A stretch of 8,488 nt of DNA, from assembly GCA_035578005.1 (NCBI GenBank), contig DATJYK010000166.1, positions 1 through 8,488 of the forward strand, read 5' to 3'. The notes beneath the pieces are model-generated. The model made no database searches, was not told where the DNA came from, and saw only the letters and a list, made by a program, of their open reading frames with translations. The position numbers and the translations under genes were made by a program. Positions 1 through 5,075 of this stretch are shown here, piece by piece; within the stretch, counting starts at the first letter, position 1, and every line of letters begins with the position of its first letter. The stretch is from Gp13-AA77 sp035578005. GTDB taxonomy: Bacteria; Acidobacteriota; Terriglobia; UBA7540.

Positions 1-47
1 AGCAAGCGGGTTCTTTCGCCTTCCAGGGCAGGCAGGGTTTGAGGCAT
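1..47 (-). CDS. GNAT-like N-acetyltransferase, N-terminal fragment
   Basis: Only the first 15 codons lie in the window; the gene continues past position 1. The start is ATG at 47-45, preceded by a near-perfect Shine-Dalgarno (GAGGAGG, 53-59) with 5-nt spacing, so a real gene start is well supported. The peptide reads MPQTLPALEGERTRL. This resembles the N-terminus of RimJ/RimL-type GNAT acetyltransferases, which often open with a 'LP.L.GERvrLRpl' strand. That family assignment rests on a very short match and is inference; the existence of a gene is much safer than its product. It is divergent from the exported protein starting at 215. Confidence 0.45.
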   Translation of the reverse strand, partial: MPQTLPALEGERTRL

Positions 48-50
48 AGC

Positions 51-73
51 CACCTCCTCTATCTGCAAGTATA
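51..73 (-). promoter_or_regulatory. Ribosome binding site and candidate -10 box of the left-edge gene
   Basis: On the minus strand, GAGGAGG (59 to 53) is a strong Shine-Dalgarno 5 nt before the ATG at 47. TATACT (73 to 68) matches the sigma-70 -10 consensus at 5 of 6 positions and lies 20 nt before the ATG. No good -35 box is seen at 16-18 nt. The minus strand just upstream is T-rich (about 95-118), which may act as an upstream element. The ribosome binding site is secure; the promoter is tentative. Confidence 0.5.
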
Positions 74-214
74 CACTACGCACAGATAAAGGCCACAAAA
101 AAAAGAAACGCCAAAAAGCCCACGTCTATGTCGCGCACCCCGGGCGTTTCGATCTTGCGCGGCAGTGGAGCAGGTTCTGCTAAACTAAGTAGGCCGCCGC
201 AAACGTGGTGCGTT

Positions 215-763
215 ATGAAGATCCGCTCGTTCCTCGTTGCAGCCTTTCTGTCGGTTCTGGCCACGGCGCCGTTCACGCTCAACGCGCAACAAGATCAGCC
301 GCAGCAAGATCAACAGCAGCAACCTCAAAAACCGCCCACGCTCGGTCCAGCGCCGCAACAGAAGCCTCCGACGCTGGGCGAGTCGCCCTCGCTCGCGGGT
401 CCGCACTCCGCCAATACGAATGACGCGCGCCGCCTGCTTGAAGTTCGCGCGGTCTTTGTCGATCAAATGGACAACGGACTGGATGAGAAATTGATTGAGG
501 TGCTCGGCAACAAAGGCCTGTTTCGTATCGTGGGCAATCGGCGTGACGCGGATGCTGTGCTGCGCGGCACCTGTTTCGATTCGACGCGGCTGAAGACCGT
601 TCACTCCGAGGTGTTCCTGACGGGTCGCAGCGGCGAGTCCATCTGGCAGGACGTTATCCGTCAGCCGTATAAGCCTCCACCGTTGTCCCAAGCGGTTGCG
701 ACCACAGCGCAAGCGATCGGCGACGACCTGGCCAGCAGTATGCGTCAGGCTCAGGGAAAGTAG
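215..763 (+). CDS. Exported protein with Gln/Pro-rich linker, unknown function
   Basis: A 182-residue protein. Residues 1-24 form a classic Sec signal peptide (MKIR n-region, hydrophobic core FLVAAFLSVLA, probable cleavage after LNA). Residues 25-68 are a disordered Gln/Pro-rich linker in which QKPPTLG occurs twice (about 38-44 and 49-55). Residues 69-180 look like one compact alpha/beta domain, with 'RRLLEVRAVFVDQMDNGLDE' and 'DADAVLRGTCFDST', ending in an amphipathic helix. This pattern recalls small periplasmic domains of the LpoB/CsgG/TolB-N type that report 'variable in time' stress or assembly states, but I cannot assign a family. The reading frame is also open back to ATG 128; ATG 215 is chosen because the signal peptide begins exactly there. 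It has only a weak upstream GTGG. It converges on the M20 gene with an 18-nt gap and no visible terminator. Confidence 0.8.
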   Translation: MKIRSFLVAAFLSVLATAPFTLNAQQDQPQQDQQQQPQKPPTLGPAPQQKPPTLGESPSLAGPHSANTNDARRLLEVRAVFVDQMDNGLDEKLIEVLGNKGLFRIVGNRRDADAVLRGTCFDSTRLKTVHSEVFLTGRSGESIWQDVIRQPYKPPPLSQAVATTAQAIGDDLASSMRQAQGK

Positions 764-781
764 CATCCGCTACAAGTTGCG

Positions 782-1954
782 TTAGGCTGTCGCAAGAAAA
801 CGGCGCGCTGTCTCGATCAGTACTTCGGCGCAGCTCACCACGGAGTCGAGGTCAACCCACTCCACGGCCTCGTGGGCTCCCGCGCCGGAGGGACCGTAGT
901 TGACGGTGGGAATGCCGGCGGCAGCGAAGAGAGCCGCGTCCATCCAGTAGCCTACTCCGATCTCCTCAGCCGGGCGGCCCGTGACCGCAATCACAGCCTG
1001 GCGCAGGTCGGACGCTACTTTCGCCTCGTGATCGCAGGTGAGTGGCGGGCGCTGCAAGAGGCAACGGACGTCGGCCTGCTCGCCGGCGCGCTCGATCACC
1101 TCGGTGAGCTCGCGCATCACTTGCTCGGGGGTCTCTCCGGGAAGCGTGCGGCGCTCCACTTGAAGTACGCACTTTTCCGAATAGGTCGAAAGGCCTGCAC
1201 CACCTTGGATCAAGGCGCAATGCTGCGAAGCTGGACCCAACAGCGGGTGAACCCGTCGACGCAGTTCCCGCTGATCGAAGTCTTCGAGCGCGGCGATGAT
1301 ACCACCCATTTTGCCGATGGCGCTCACGCCCAGGTCCCAACGGCTGCCATGGGCTGCGCGGCCGTGAGTGACAATCTCCGCCCAAACGAAACCCTTGTGG
1401 GCCAGCACGAGCCGGCCTTCGCTGGGCTCGGTCACAACGCAAGCGTCGGCGGGATAGCGCTTCACGAAATCCTGCGCTCCCAAGCTGGCGTATTCTTCAT
1501 CGGCCACCAGGGACGCCAGAACTCGTCCGTGGAGTTGCCCGTCCTCCGCGAGCGCTGCCGCGGCTGCCATAATGGCCGCCGCGCTGCCTTTCATGTCGTA
1601 GCTGCCGCGGCCGTAGACGCGGCCGTTTTCCAGCGTGGGCTCGAAAGGGGGAATCGTCATGCCGGCCGTTGCCACCGTGTCGAGGTGGGCGCAAAACACC
1701 AGCGTGCGGCCTCGTCCGTCGCCAGCCTCGGCGACGCAGTTCGGGCGGCCAGGCGCCACGTCGTCGGTCCAGCTTCGGACGCCGCGAGCCGCGAGCCAAT
1801 CGCGCGCCGCTGCTGCGGCCGCGGCCTCAGTGCAGCCTGCCTCGGGAGCCAGGTCCGGGTTCACCGAGGGCGTGCGAATCAGCAGTCGCAAGGCGTCGAG
1901 AACGTTTGACTGTAAAGTCTCTCGATGTTGCAATGACACCTCAGCGTTCAGCAC
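782..1954 (-). CDS. M20 family metallopeptidase (ArgE/DapE-type deacylase)
   Basis: A cytosolic di-zinc amidohydrolase of the M20/ArgE-DapE family, which removes N-acyl groups from amino acids (acetylornithine, succinyl-diaminopimelate) or cleaves small peptides; the substrate is not determined. Numbered from GTG 1954 (390 aa), the metal and catalytic residues are all visible: H90 and D92 in CAHLDTV, D120 in GRGSYDMKG, general base E153 and ligand E154 in ADEEYAS, E176 in VVTEPSE, H361 in GAGAHEAVEW. The inserted dimerisation domain contains the typical GRAAHGSRWDLGVSAI. The length is normal for the family, so the enzyme looks intact. The start is uncertain: the frame opens at TTG 1996, at the edge of the palindrome, with further candidates at GTG 1954, GTG 1939 and TTG 1933. 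None has a strong Shine-Dalgarno, and the family alignment needs only the part from about 1933 on. It is divergent from the SET gene. Confidence 0.9.
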   Translation of the reverse strand: MLNAEVSLQHRETLQSNVLDALRLLIRTPSVNPDLAPEAGCTEAAAAAAARDWLAARGVRSWTDDVAPGRPNCVAEAGDGRGRTLVFCAHLDTVATAGMTIPPFEPTLENGRVYGRGSYDMKGSAAAIMAAAAALAEDGQLHGRVLASLVADEEYASLGAQDFVKRYPADACVVTEPSEGRLVLAHKGFVWAEIVTHGRAAHGSRWDLGVSAIGKMGGIIAALEDFDQRELRRRVHPLLGPASQHCALIQGGAGLSTYSEKCVLQVERRTLPGETPEQVMRELTEVIERAGEQADVRCLLQRPPLTCDHEAKVASDLRQAVIAVTGRPAEEIGVGYWMDAALFAAAGIPTVNYGPSGAGAHEAVEWVDLDSVVSCAEVLIETARRFLATA

Positions 1955-1981
1955 CGGCGCCGCGCGCCGGATCTGGCAGGA

Positions 1982-2106
1982 TGATGAAAAACCCAATTCA
2001 TGTCATTTCGAGGCGAAGCGAGAAATCTCGTAAGTCTTCTCTTTTTTATGAGCGAGATTTCTCGCTTCGCCTCGAAATGACATGAATCGTACGCCGTTTT
2101 TCATCA
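1982..2106. repeat. Large palindromic repeat (BIME/MITE-like hairpin)
   Basis: A perfect inverted repeat with 35-bp arms (1996-2030 and 2053-2087) around a 22-nt loop (2031-2052). A second pair of perfect 11-bp arms flanks it (1982-1992 and 2096-2106), offset by bulges of 3 and 8 nt. The arm core, GTCATTTCGAGGCGAAGCGA, resembles a GTCATTCTGAGCGAAGCGA-type dispersed repeat that I recall from many environmental bacterial genomes; that recollection was not checked. The element fills most of the gap between the divergent M20 and SET genes. Its transcript would fold into a very stable stem on either strand. There is no coding capacity. A non-autonomous, REP/MITE-type mobile origin is the likeliest explanation. 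Confidence 0.9.
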
Positions 2107-2149
2107 CGCTGCTAGGATTCTGGAGTTTGCGCGGAAGCCCACAGCAACA

Positions 2150-2626
2150 ATGACGAAGCCAAGTACGAGCATTTCTACTGACGGCCTCTTGCCTGCCAAG
2201 GATGCTCCAAAGATTGATCCCAGCAAGACCTCATATCGCTTGCGCGTCGGACGGTCGCAGATTCATCGCTGGGGCGTGTATGCGGACCAGGCGATTCCGG
2301 CAGGACGCAAGGTGATCGAATACACGGGCGAAAGGATCAACCGCCGCGAAACGAAGCGCCGCGAAGACACGCATTACCTGTTCGAGCTTGACAAGTACTG
2401 GACCATCGACGGCGCTGTGGGCGGCTCGGGCGCCGAGTTTATCAACCATTCTTGTGAGCCCAACCTGGCCACTCGCATTCTGAAAGGTCACATTCTCTAC
2501 TTCAGCCTCCGGCGGATCGCTCAGGGTGAGGAACTGACGGTGGATTACAGTTACGATTGGGATGTGGGGCGCGTTAAGTGCATCTGCGGATCGAAGCGCT
2601 GTCGCGGCACGATCAATGCAAAGTAG
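2150..2626 (+). CDS. SET-domain protein-lysine N-methyltransferase
   Basis: A 158-residue stand-alone SET protein, expected to transfer methyl groups from S-adenosylmethionine to lysines of a cytosolic protein; the bacterial substrate is unknown. After a polar, probably disordered N-tail (1-27) come the first SET strand with IHRWGVYA (38-45), YTGE (58-61), the cofactor-binding NHSCEPN (99-105), and GEELTVDYSY (126-135) with the catalytic Tyr133. A post-SET zinc motif follows, C144-x-C146-x4-C151, with C102 of NHSC as the expected fourth ligand. All hallmark residues are present, so an active enzyme is likely. ATG 2150 has no close Shine-Dalgarno (GGAAG lies about 13 nt upstream). The gene faces away from M20 across the palindrome. 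The next gene downstream, after 231 bp, encodes a small protein with a lysine-rich tail. Confidence 0.92.
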   Translation: MTKPSTSISTDGLLPAKDAPKIDPSKTSYRLRVGRSQIHRWGVYADQAIPAGRKVIEYTGERINRRETKRREDTHYLFELDKYWTIDGAVGGSGAEFINHSCEPNLATRILKGHILYFSLRRIAQGEELTVDYSYDWDVGRVKCICGSKRCRGTINAK

Positions 2627-2785
2627 TCCGCGCGGATGACATAAATCGCTCACATTTCGCGAGTCAGCGGACACCATCGCGCTGCTCCTGCGAAACCGCA
2701 CCGCCACCATCCCGCCGTAACTGGTTGCGCTCGTTGGGGATTGCGTTCTCATGCGGTGGCGGGTTCGGTTCGCCGTTTCTTCGTC

Positions 2786-2814
2786 TGGCCAAACTCTCGT
2801 GGATGAGGTATACA
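2786..2814 (+). promoter_or_regulatory. Candidate sigma-70 promoter for the 76-residue gene
   Basis: TGGCCA (2786-2791, 4/6 to TTGACA) and TATACA (2809-2814, 4/6 to TATAAT) are separated by exactly 17 bp. The -10 box ends 43 nt before the ATG at 2858, leaving a short leader that contains the ribosome binding site. This is the only clear signal in the 231-bp gap after the SET gene (2627-2857), which otherwise shows no open frame with coding character. It suggests the small gene is transcribed separately. Confidence 0.4.
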
Positions 2815-2857
2815 TGAGGAGTGGACCCGCGATCGTAACACCCAAACAGGAGACACA

Positions 2858-3088
2858 ATGGACGAAAAGATTCACGTGATTCATACCGGCTTGAGACCGA
2901 CCTGCGAAGTCGTGGAACCCGCTGATGACGTTTCAGTGGTCATCCGCTACGCCGGAAATCACAAGGAAAAACTAACCCTGCCGCGCTCCGTGGTTCCCGC
3001 CCTTGCGGAAGTCCTGGCAGGAATCGTCCAGCCTGCCAGCGCCAAGTCCAAAGCGGCCAAGACGGGCGCGAGCCCGCTCCAGAATTAG
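2858..3088 (+). CDS. Small hypothetical protein with Lys/Ala-rich tail
   Basis: A 76-residue protein of no family I recognise. The start is well supported: AGGAG (2848-2852) lies 5 nt before ATG 2858. Residues 1-57 look like a small folded unit: beta strands (KIHVIHTG, DVSVVIRYAG, KEKLTLP) followed by a helix (RSVVPALAEVLAGIV). The last 19 residues (58-76) are low-complexity and basic, with PASAKSKAAKTGASP, resembling the disordered tails of nucleic-acid-binding or histone-H1-like proteins. It has no signal peptide or membrane segment, so it should be cytosolic. It lies on the same strand as the SET methyltransferase, 231 bp downstream, probably with its own promoter. The function is unknown. 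Confidence 0.7.
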   Translation: MDEKIHVIHTGLRPTCEVVEPADDVSVVIRYAGNHKEKLTLPRSVVPALAEVLAGIVQPASAKSKAAKTGASPLQN

Positions 3089-3108
3089 GGCGTACGCACT
3101 GACCCGAA

Positions 3109-3130
3109 ACTTGTTGAGTTCCGAACAAGT
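3109..3130. terminator. Stem-loop between convergent genes
   Basis: ACTTGTT (3109-3115) pairs perfectly with AACAAGT (3124-3130) over an 8-nt loop, 20 nt after the stop of the 76-residue gene. A weaker 5-bp stem (GGGCT/AGCCC, 3146-3159) follows. Neither has a T-tract, so intrinsic termination is not certain. The position between two convergent genes makes a shared terminator or transcript-end stabiliser plausible. Confidence 0.35.
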
Positions 3131-3181
3131 CCACGCGGCCTGAGTGGGCTATCAAGCCCTCTGTCCGCCGCCGAAAGTGCG

Positions 3182-3586
3182 TCACGGAAGAGGATCAATC
3201 CAAGCCTTCACTTTGGCTTTGCTGGCCAGAGCGTCCGCAAGATTGTCTGCTTCCTGTTTTGTGCGCACCAACATTCGAACGCGGTAAAGCGTTTTGCCGT
3301 TTAACTCGACAGGCGCCACCATCGTCTGGTATCCGAACTCATCGGACAACTGAGCAGCCAGCTTCTCGGCCGGATCTCGCTGATCGAAGGCCGCAGCTTG
3401 CACCGCAAAGCGCGGCCGGAGAGGCGAAGCCGTCTCCGCCGGAGGCTTCTCAGCGGGTTGCGCAGCAATGGGTGATGACTCGGTGTGTGCGGCCGGTTTG
3501 GGCGCAGGCGACACGCTGTTCCGGCAACTGGTGAGCACCAGCAGCGCCGCCAGCATGCAGCCGGCCCGAATTGCAGGTCGGATCAT
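3182..3586 (-). CDS. SPOR-domain lipoprotein
   Basis: A 134-residue envelope protein. The N-terminus is a lipoprotein signal peptide with lipobox L-T-S-C, so Cys21 should be lipidated and the protein anchored in a membrane facing the periplasm. Residues 22-57 are a Pro/Ala-rich linker. Residues 58-130 form a SPOR domain (RFAVQAAAFDQRDPAEKLAA through YRVRMLV to NLADAL). SPOR domains bind denuded glycan strands of septal peptidoglycan, which points to a role in cell division or wall remodelling. The start is ATG 3586, preceded by AAGGTG with 7-nt spacing. The length is short, essentially one anchor plus one SPOR domain with no transmembrane or enzymatic part. The upstream HTH_42 gene is co-directional but 87 bp away. 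Confidence 0.88.
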   Translation of the reverse strand: MIRPAIRAGCMLAALLVLTSCRNSVSPAPKPAAHTESSPIAAQPAEKPPAETASPLRPRFAVQAAAFDQRDPAEKLAAQLSDEFGYQTMVAPVELNGKTLYRVRMLVRTKQEADNLADALASKAKVKAWIDPLP

Positions 3587-3609
3587 CGGACGCCACCTTC
3601 CACGCAGAC

Positions 3610-3615
3610 ACTATA
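3610..3615 (-). promoter_or_regulatory. Candidate -10 box for the SPOR lipoprotein gene
   Basis: On the minus strand TATAGT matches the -10 consensus at 5 of 6 positions and lies 23 nt before the ATG at 3586. No acceptable -35 box is seen at 16-18 nt. It is listed because it would make this gene independent of the HTH_42 gene upstream. Confidence 0.3.
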
Positions 3616-3653
3616 ACTACGCCAACACCTTCCACTGCCACCAGAGACGGCCG

Positions 3654-3668
3654 CGGTTTGGGAAACCG
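3654..3668 (-). terminator. Short hairpin just after the HTH_42 stop codon
   Basis: CGGTTT and AAACCG form a perfect 6-bp stem with a 3-nt CCC loop (minus-strand reading), starting 5 nt past the TGA at 3676-3674. There is no T-tract, so it is a weak terminator candidate or a transcript-end structure. Confidence 0.3.
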
Positions 3669-3673
3669 GTTCC

Positions 3674-4879
3674 TCACGCCCTCTTCTGGCTCAGTTTGCG
3701 CAACGCCTCGATCTTGGGCTTCCGGCTCTTCGGGCTGTCCAGGCTGAAGGAGCGCGCGTCGCCCAGACCGCTGCGAACGTACTCCTCCATCTTGCGAACG
3801 GCGCTTTGAAGTTCCGCATTCGGGCGAATGAAGGACGCCCAAACGATGGACTGCGTCTCGGGATCATACTCCCAAACGCCCACCAACTGGCCGCGATCCA
3901 GAATCGCATGGTTGGGCAGATCCACAAGACCGCCCGCTTCTGCACAACCCTTCTCAGTGGCAACCGTCTTGCCAAAATCTTCGGGCGTCAGCAGACTCTT
4001 CACGTCGCGCCGCAGCAGCAGCATCCCGTCCAGGCTGCTGGTGAGCACGTATTGCGCCTGCTTGGGCATCTTGAAGCTGGCGAACTCGTCGTGGTGCTCC
4101 CGCAGCATCAAACGCTCATCACCGTTCGCGAGGGGCGTCAACTTCAGCGGCTCCAGTGCGGCCTTAGCGGCCTTTGCACCGATCGCCGCGAAGGCCTGGA
4201 ACTCTGCCGGCGTGGCGGGGCCGATCCAGTTGAAGTAAGAGCGCGCCAGTTGTACGTAGGCTTCTTCGGGTGAAAGTCGAAAGCCCGCAAGCGGATTCGG
4301 ACGCCACAGCGTGTAGCGATACCGCTGCTGATCGAGACGTCCATTGACGGGAACACGCCGGATTTCGCCTTCGCTCTGCAGACGGCCGAGCGCGAGGGGC
4401 AAGGTTGTGGTGATGCCTTTCTTTTTCCCTTCCTCGCCAAGGTTGCGGACGGCCTTGCCGGTGGCGGCCTTCAGCTCGTCGGGATCGAGAGGTCCTCGCT
4501 TGAGGGCATCGAGCACCGCTTTGCAAAGCTTGTCCACCTCCGAATCAGTCACGCCCAGCTTGCGCGCCACCTTCATCTCTGCTTCCGGACCGAACGCTTG
4601 ACTCAGCTTGAGCGCCAGCGCGAACGCCGAGCCGGGAACCACGTAAGTGCAGCCTCGCGCGGAAGGCAATTCATGGATCTCGAGTTGGGCGACAGCCTCG
4701 TCCACCGCTTCCCGCCATGCTCCGCAGCGGGCGAACAGGCCAAGGTAAGGACCCGAGCCACTTACCGAGCGGGCCCAGCCCGTTTCTTGCAAAACTTTCG
4801 CCGCCGGCTCGCCTGAGAATCTGCCGTCAAGCCCTTGACGATACGACCACCATGCCCGAAGTCTAGCTGCGTCCATCAT
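3674..4879 (-). CDS. HTH_42 winged-helix DNA-binding protein (AlkZ-like superfamily)
   Basis: A 401-residue cytosolic protein of the winged-helix family that includes the DNA glycosylases AlkZ and YcaQ/AlkX, which unhook interstrand crosslinks. Recognisable parts (numbered from ATG 4879) are the N-terminal helical part with LRAWWSYRQGLDG (about 7-19) and LEIHELPSARGCTYVV (about 66-81), winged-helix segments with ITTTLPLALGRLQSEGEI (about 156-173), the family-typical YFNWIGPATPAEFQAF (about 215-230), and a C-terminal beta region with ILDRGQLVGVWEYD. I do not see the QxQ/QxD catalytic motif of characterised AlkZ/AlkX enzymes in the expected N-terminal region, which instead reads TGWARSV. Glycosylase activity is therefore uncertain. 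Three adjacent starts occur (GTG 4882, ATG 4879, ATG 4876). GAAGG at 4893-4889 suits the first two. It is divergent from the propeller operon. Confidence 0.85.
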   Translation of the reverse strand: MMDAARLRAWWSYRQGLDGRFSGEPAAKVLQETGWARSVSGSGPYLGLFARCGAWREAVDEAVAQLEIHELPSARGCTYVVPGSAFALALKLSQAFGPEAEMKVARKLGVTDSEVDKLCKAVLDALKRGPLDPDELKAATGKAVRNLGEEGKKKGITTTLPLALGRLQSEGEIRRVPVNGRLDQQRYRYTLWRPNPLAGFRLSPEEAYVQLARSYFNWIGPATPAEFQAFAAIGAKAAKAALEPLKLTPLANGDERLMLREHHDEFASFKMPKQAQYVLTSSLDGMLLLRRDVKSLLTPEDFGKTVATEKGCAEAGGLVDLPNHAILDRGQLVGVWEYDPETQSIVWASFIRPNAELQSAVRKMEEYVRSGLGDARSFSLDSPKSRKPKIEALRKLSQKRA

Positions 4880-4902
4880 CACCGTCGGCCTTCATACTCA
4901 AG

Positions 4903-4969
4903 CTGTCAGCCTTCAGCGATCAGCTTTCAGCAAGCTCGTGAACGAATACTGATAGCTGATGGCTGACCG
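4903..4969. repeat. Inverted arrays of a 7-bp repeat (CTGANNG)
   Basis: Four tandem heptamers on the minus strand (4903-4930, consensus CTGANNG) face three on the plus strand (4949-4969). Aligned as an inverted repeat, 4905-4923 pairs with 4949-4967 with 2 mismatches in 19, enclosing a 25-nt loop. The array sits in the divergent gap between the HTH_42 and propeller genes. An upstream ATG at 4959, in frame with the propeller gene, lies inside the right array and is therefore unlikely to be a start. The origin is probably a dispersed short-repeat family or replication slippage. Confidence 0.75.
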
Positions 4970-5041
4970 GTGCTGGCGGGCTTCCCTGTTGGCCTCGCCG
5001 TTCCCTTCGAACGACATCCCGAGCGCGGAACTTAGAAGATA

Positions 5042-5051
5042 TGGTATACCA
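5042..5051. promoter_or_regulatory. Palindromic operator candidate TGGTATACCA
   Basis: A perfect 10-bp palindrome 24 nt before the TTG start at 5076. It overlaps possible -10 boxes (TATGGT 5040-5045, TATACC 5045-5050); no matching -35 box is evident. The sequence fits the TGGTnnACCA-like sites of GntR/FCD regulators (for example the E. coli UxuR/ExuR core), which control sugar-acid and amino-acid catabolic genes. No regulator gene is in the window, so the link is inference. Confidence 0.4.
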
Positions 5052-5065
5052 CTAACGCGGGATCC

Positions 5066-5070
5066 GGAGG
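5066..5070 (+). promoter_or_regulatory. Ribosome binding site deciding the propeller start
   Basis: GGAGG lies 5 nt before TTG 5076, and the next codons begin a signal peptide. Together these fix the start at TTG 5076 rather than the upstream in-frame ATG 4959, which has no Shine-Dalgarno and sits in a repeat. Confidence 0.8.
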
Positions 5071-5075
5071 CAAGG

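Noticed and set aside
128..214. Upstream in-frame ATG extending the exported protein by 29 residues
   Set aside because: The extension would bury the signal peptide, and no Shine-Dalgarno precedes it.
185..766. Open frame on the minus strand opposite the exported Gln/Pro-rich protein
   Set aside because: The translation is Arg/Leu-rich with no family signature, while the plus strand has a signal peptide and a coherent domain.
872..1909. Long open frame (345 codons) on the plus strand opposite the M20 gene
   Set aside because: It is the antisense shadow of a GC-rich gene with intact catalytic motifs. The translation is Arg/His/Ala-rich with no recognisable domain.
1955..1996. TTG 1996 as the start of the M20 gene
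   Set aside because: It coincides with the edge of the palindromic repeat and adds residues with no family similarity; it cannot be fully excluded because the alternatives also lack strong ribosome binding sites.
2627..2636. TCCGCGCGGA palindrome after the SET stop, as terminator
   Set aside because: It has no loop and no T-tract, so it cannot form a terminator hairpin; such short GC palindromes are common by chance at this GC content.
2664..2858. Small minus-strand frame in the gap after the SET gene
   Set aside because: No ribosome binding site or recognisable domain; its region overlaps the promoter and leader of the plus-strand 76-residue gene.
4903..4969. Short repeats read as a CRISPR array
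   Set aside because: The unit is 7 bp in tandem with no spacers, and the two arrays are on opposite strands.
4959..5075. Upstream in-frame ATG for the propeller gene
   Set aside because: It lies within the heptamer repeat, has no ribosome binding site and would add 39 residues before a clear signal peptide; TTG 5076 has an ideal GGAGG.
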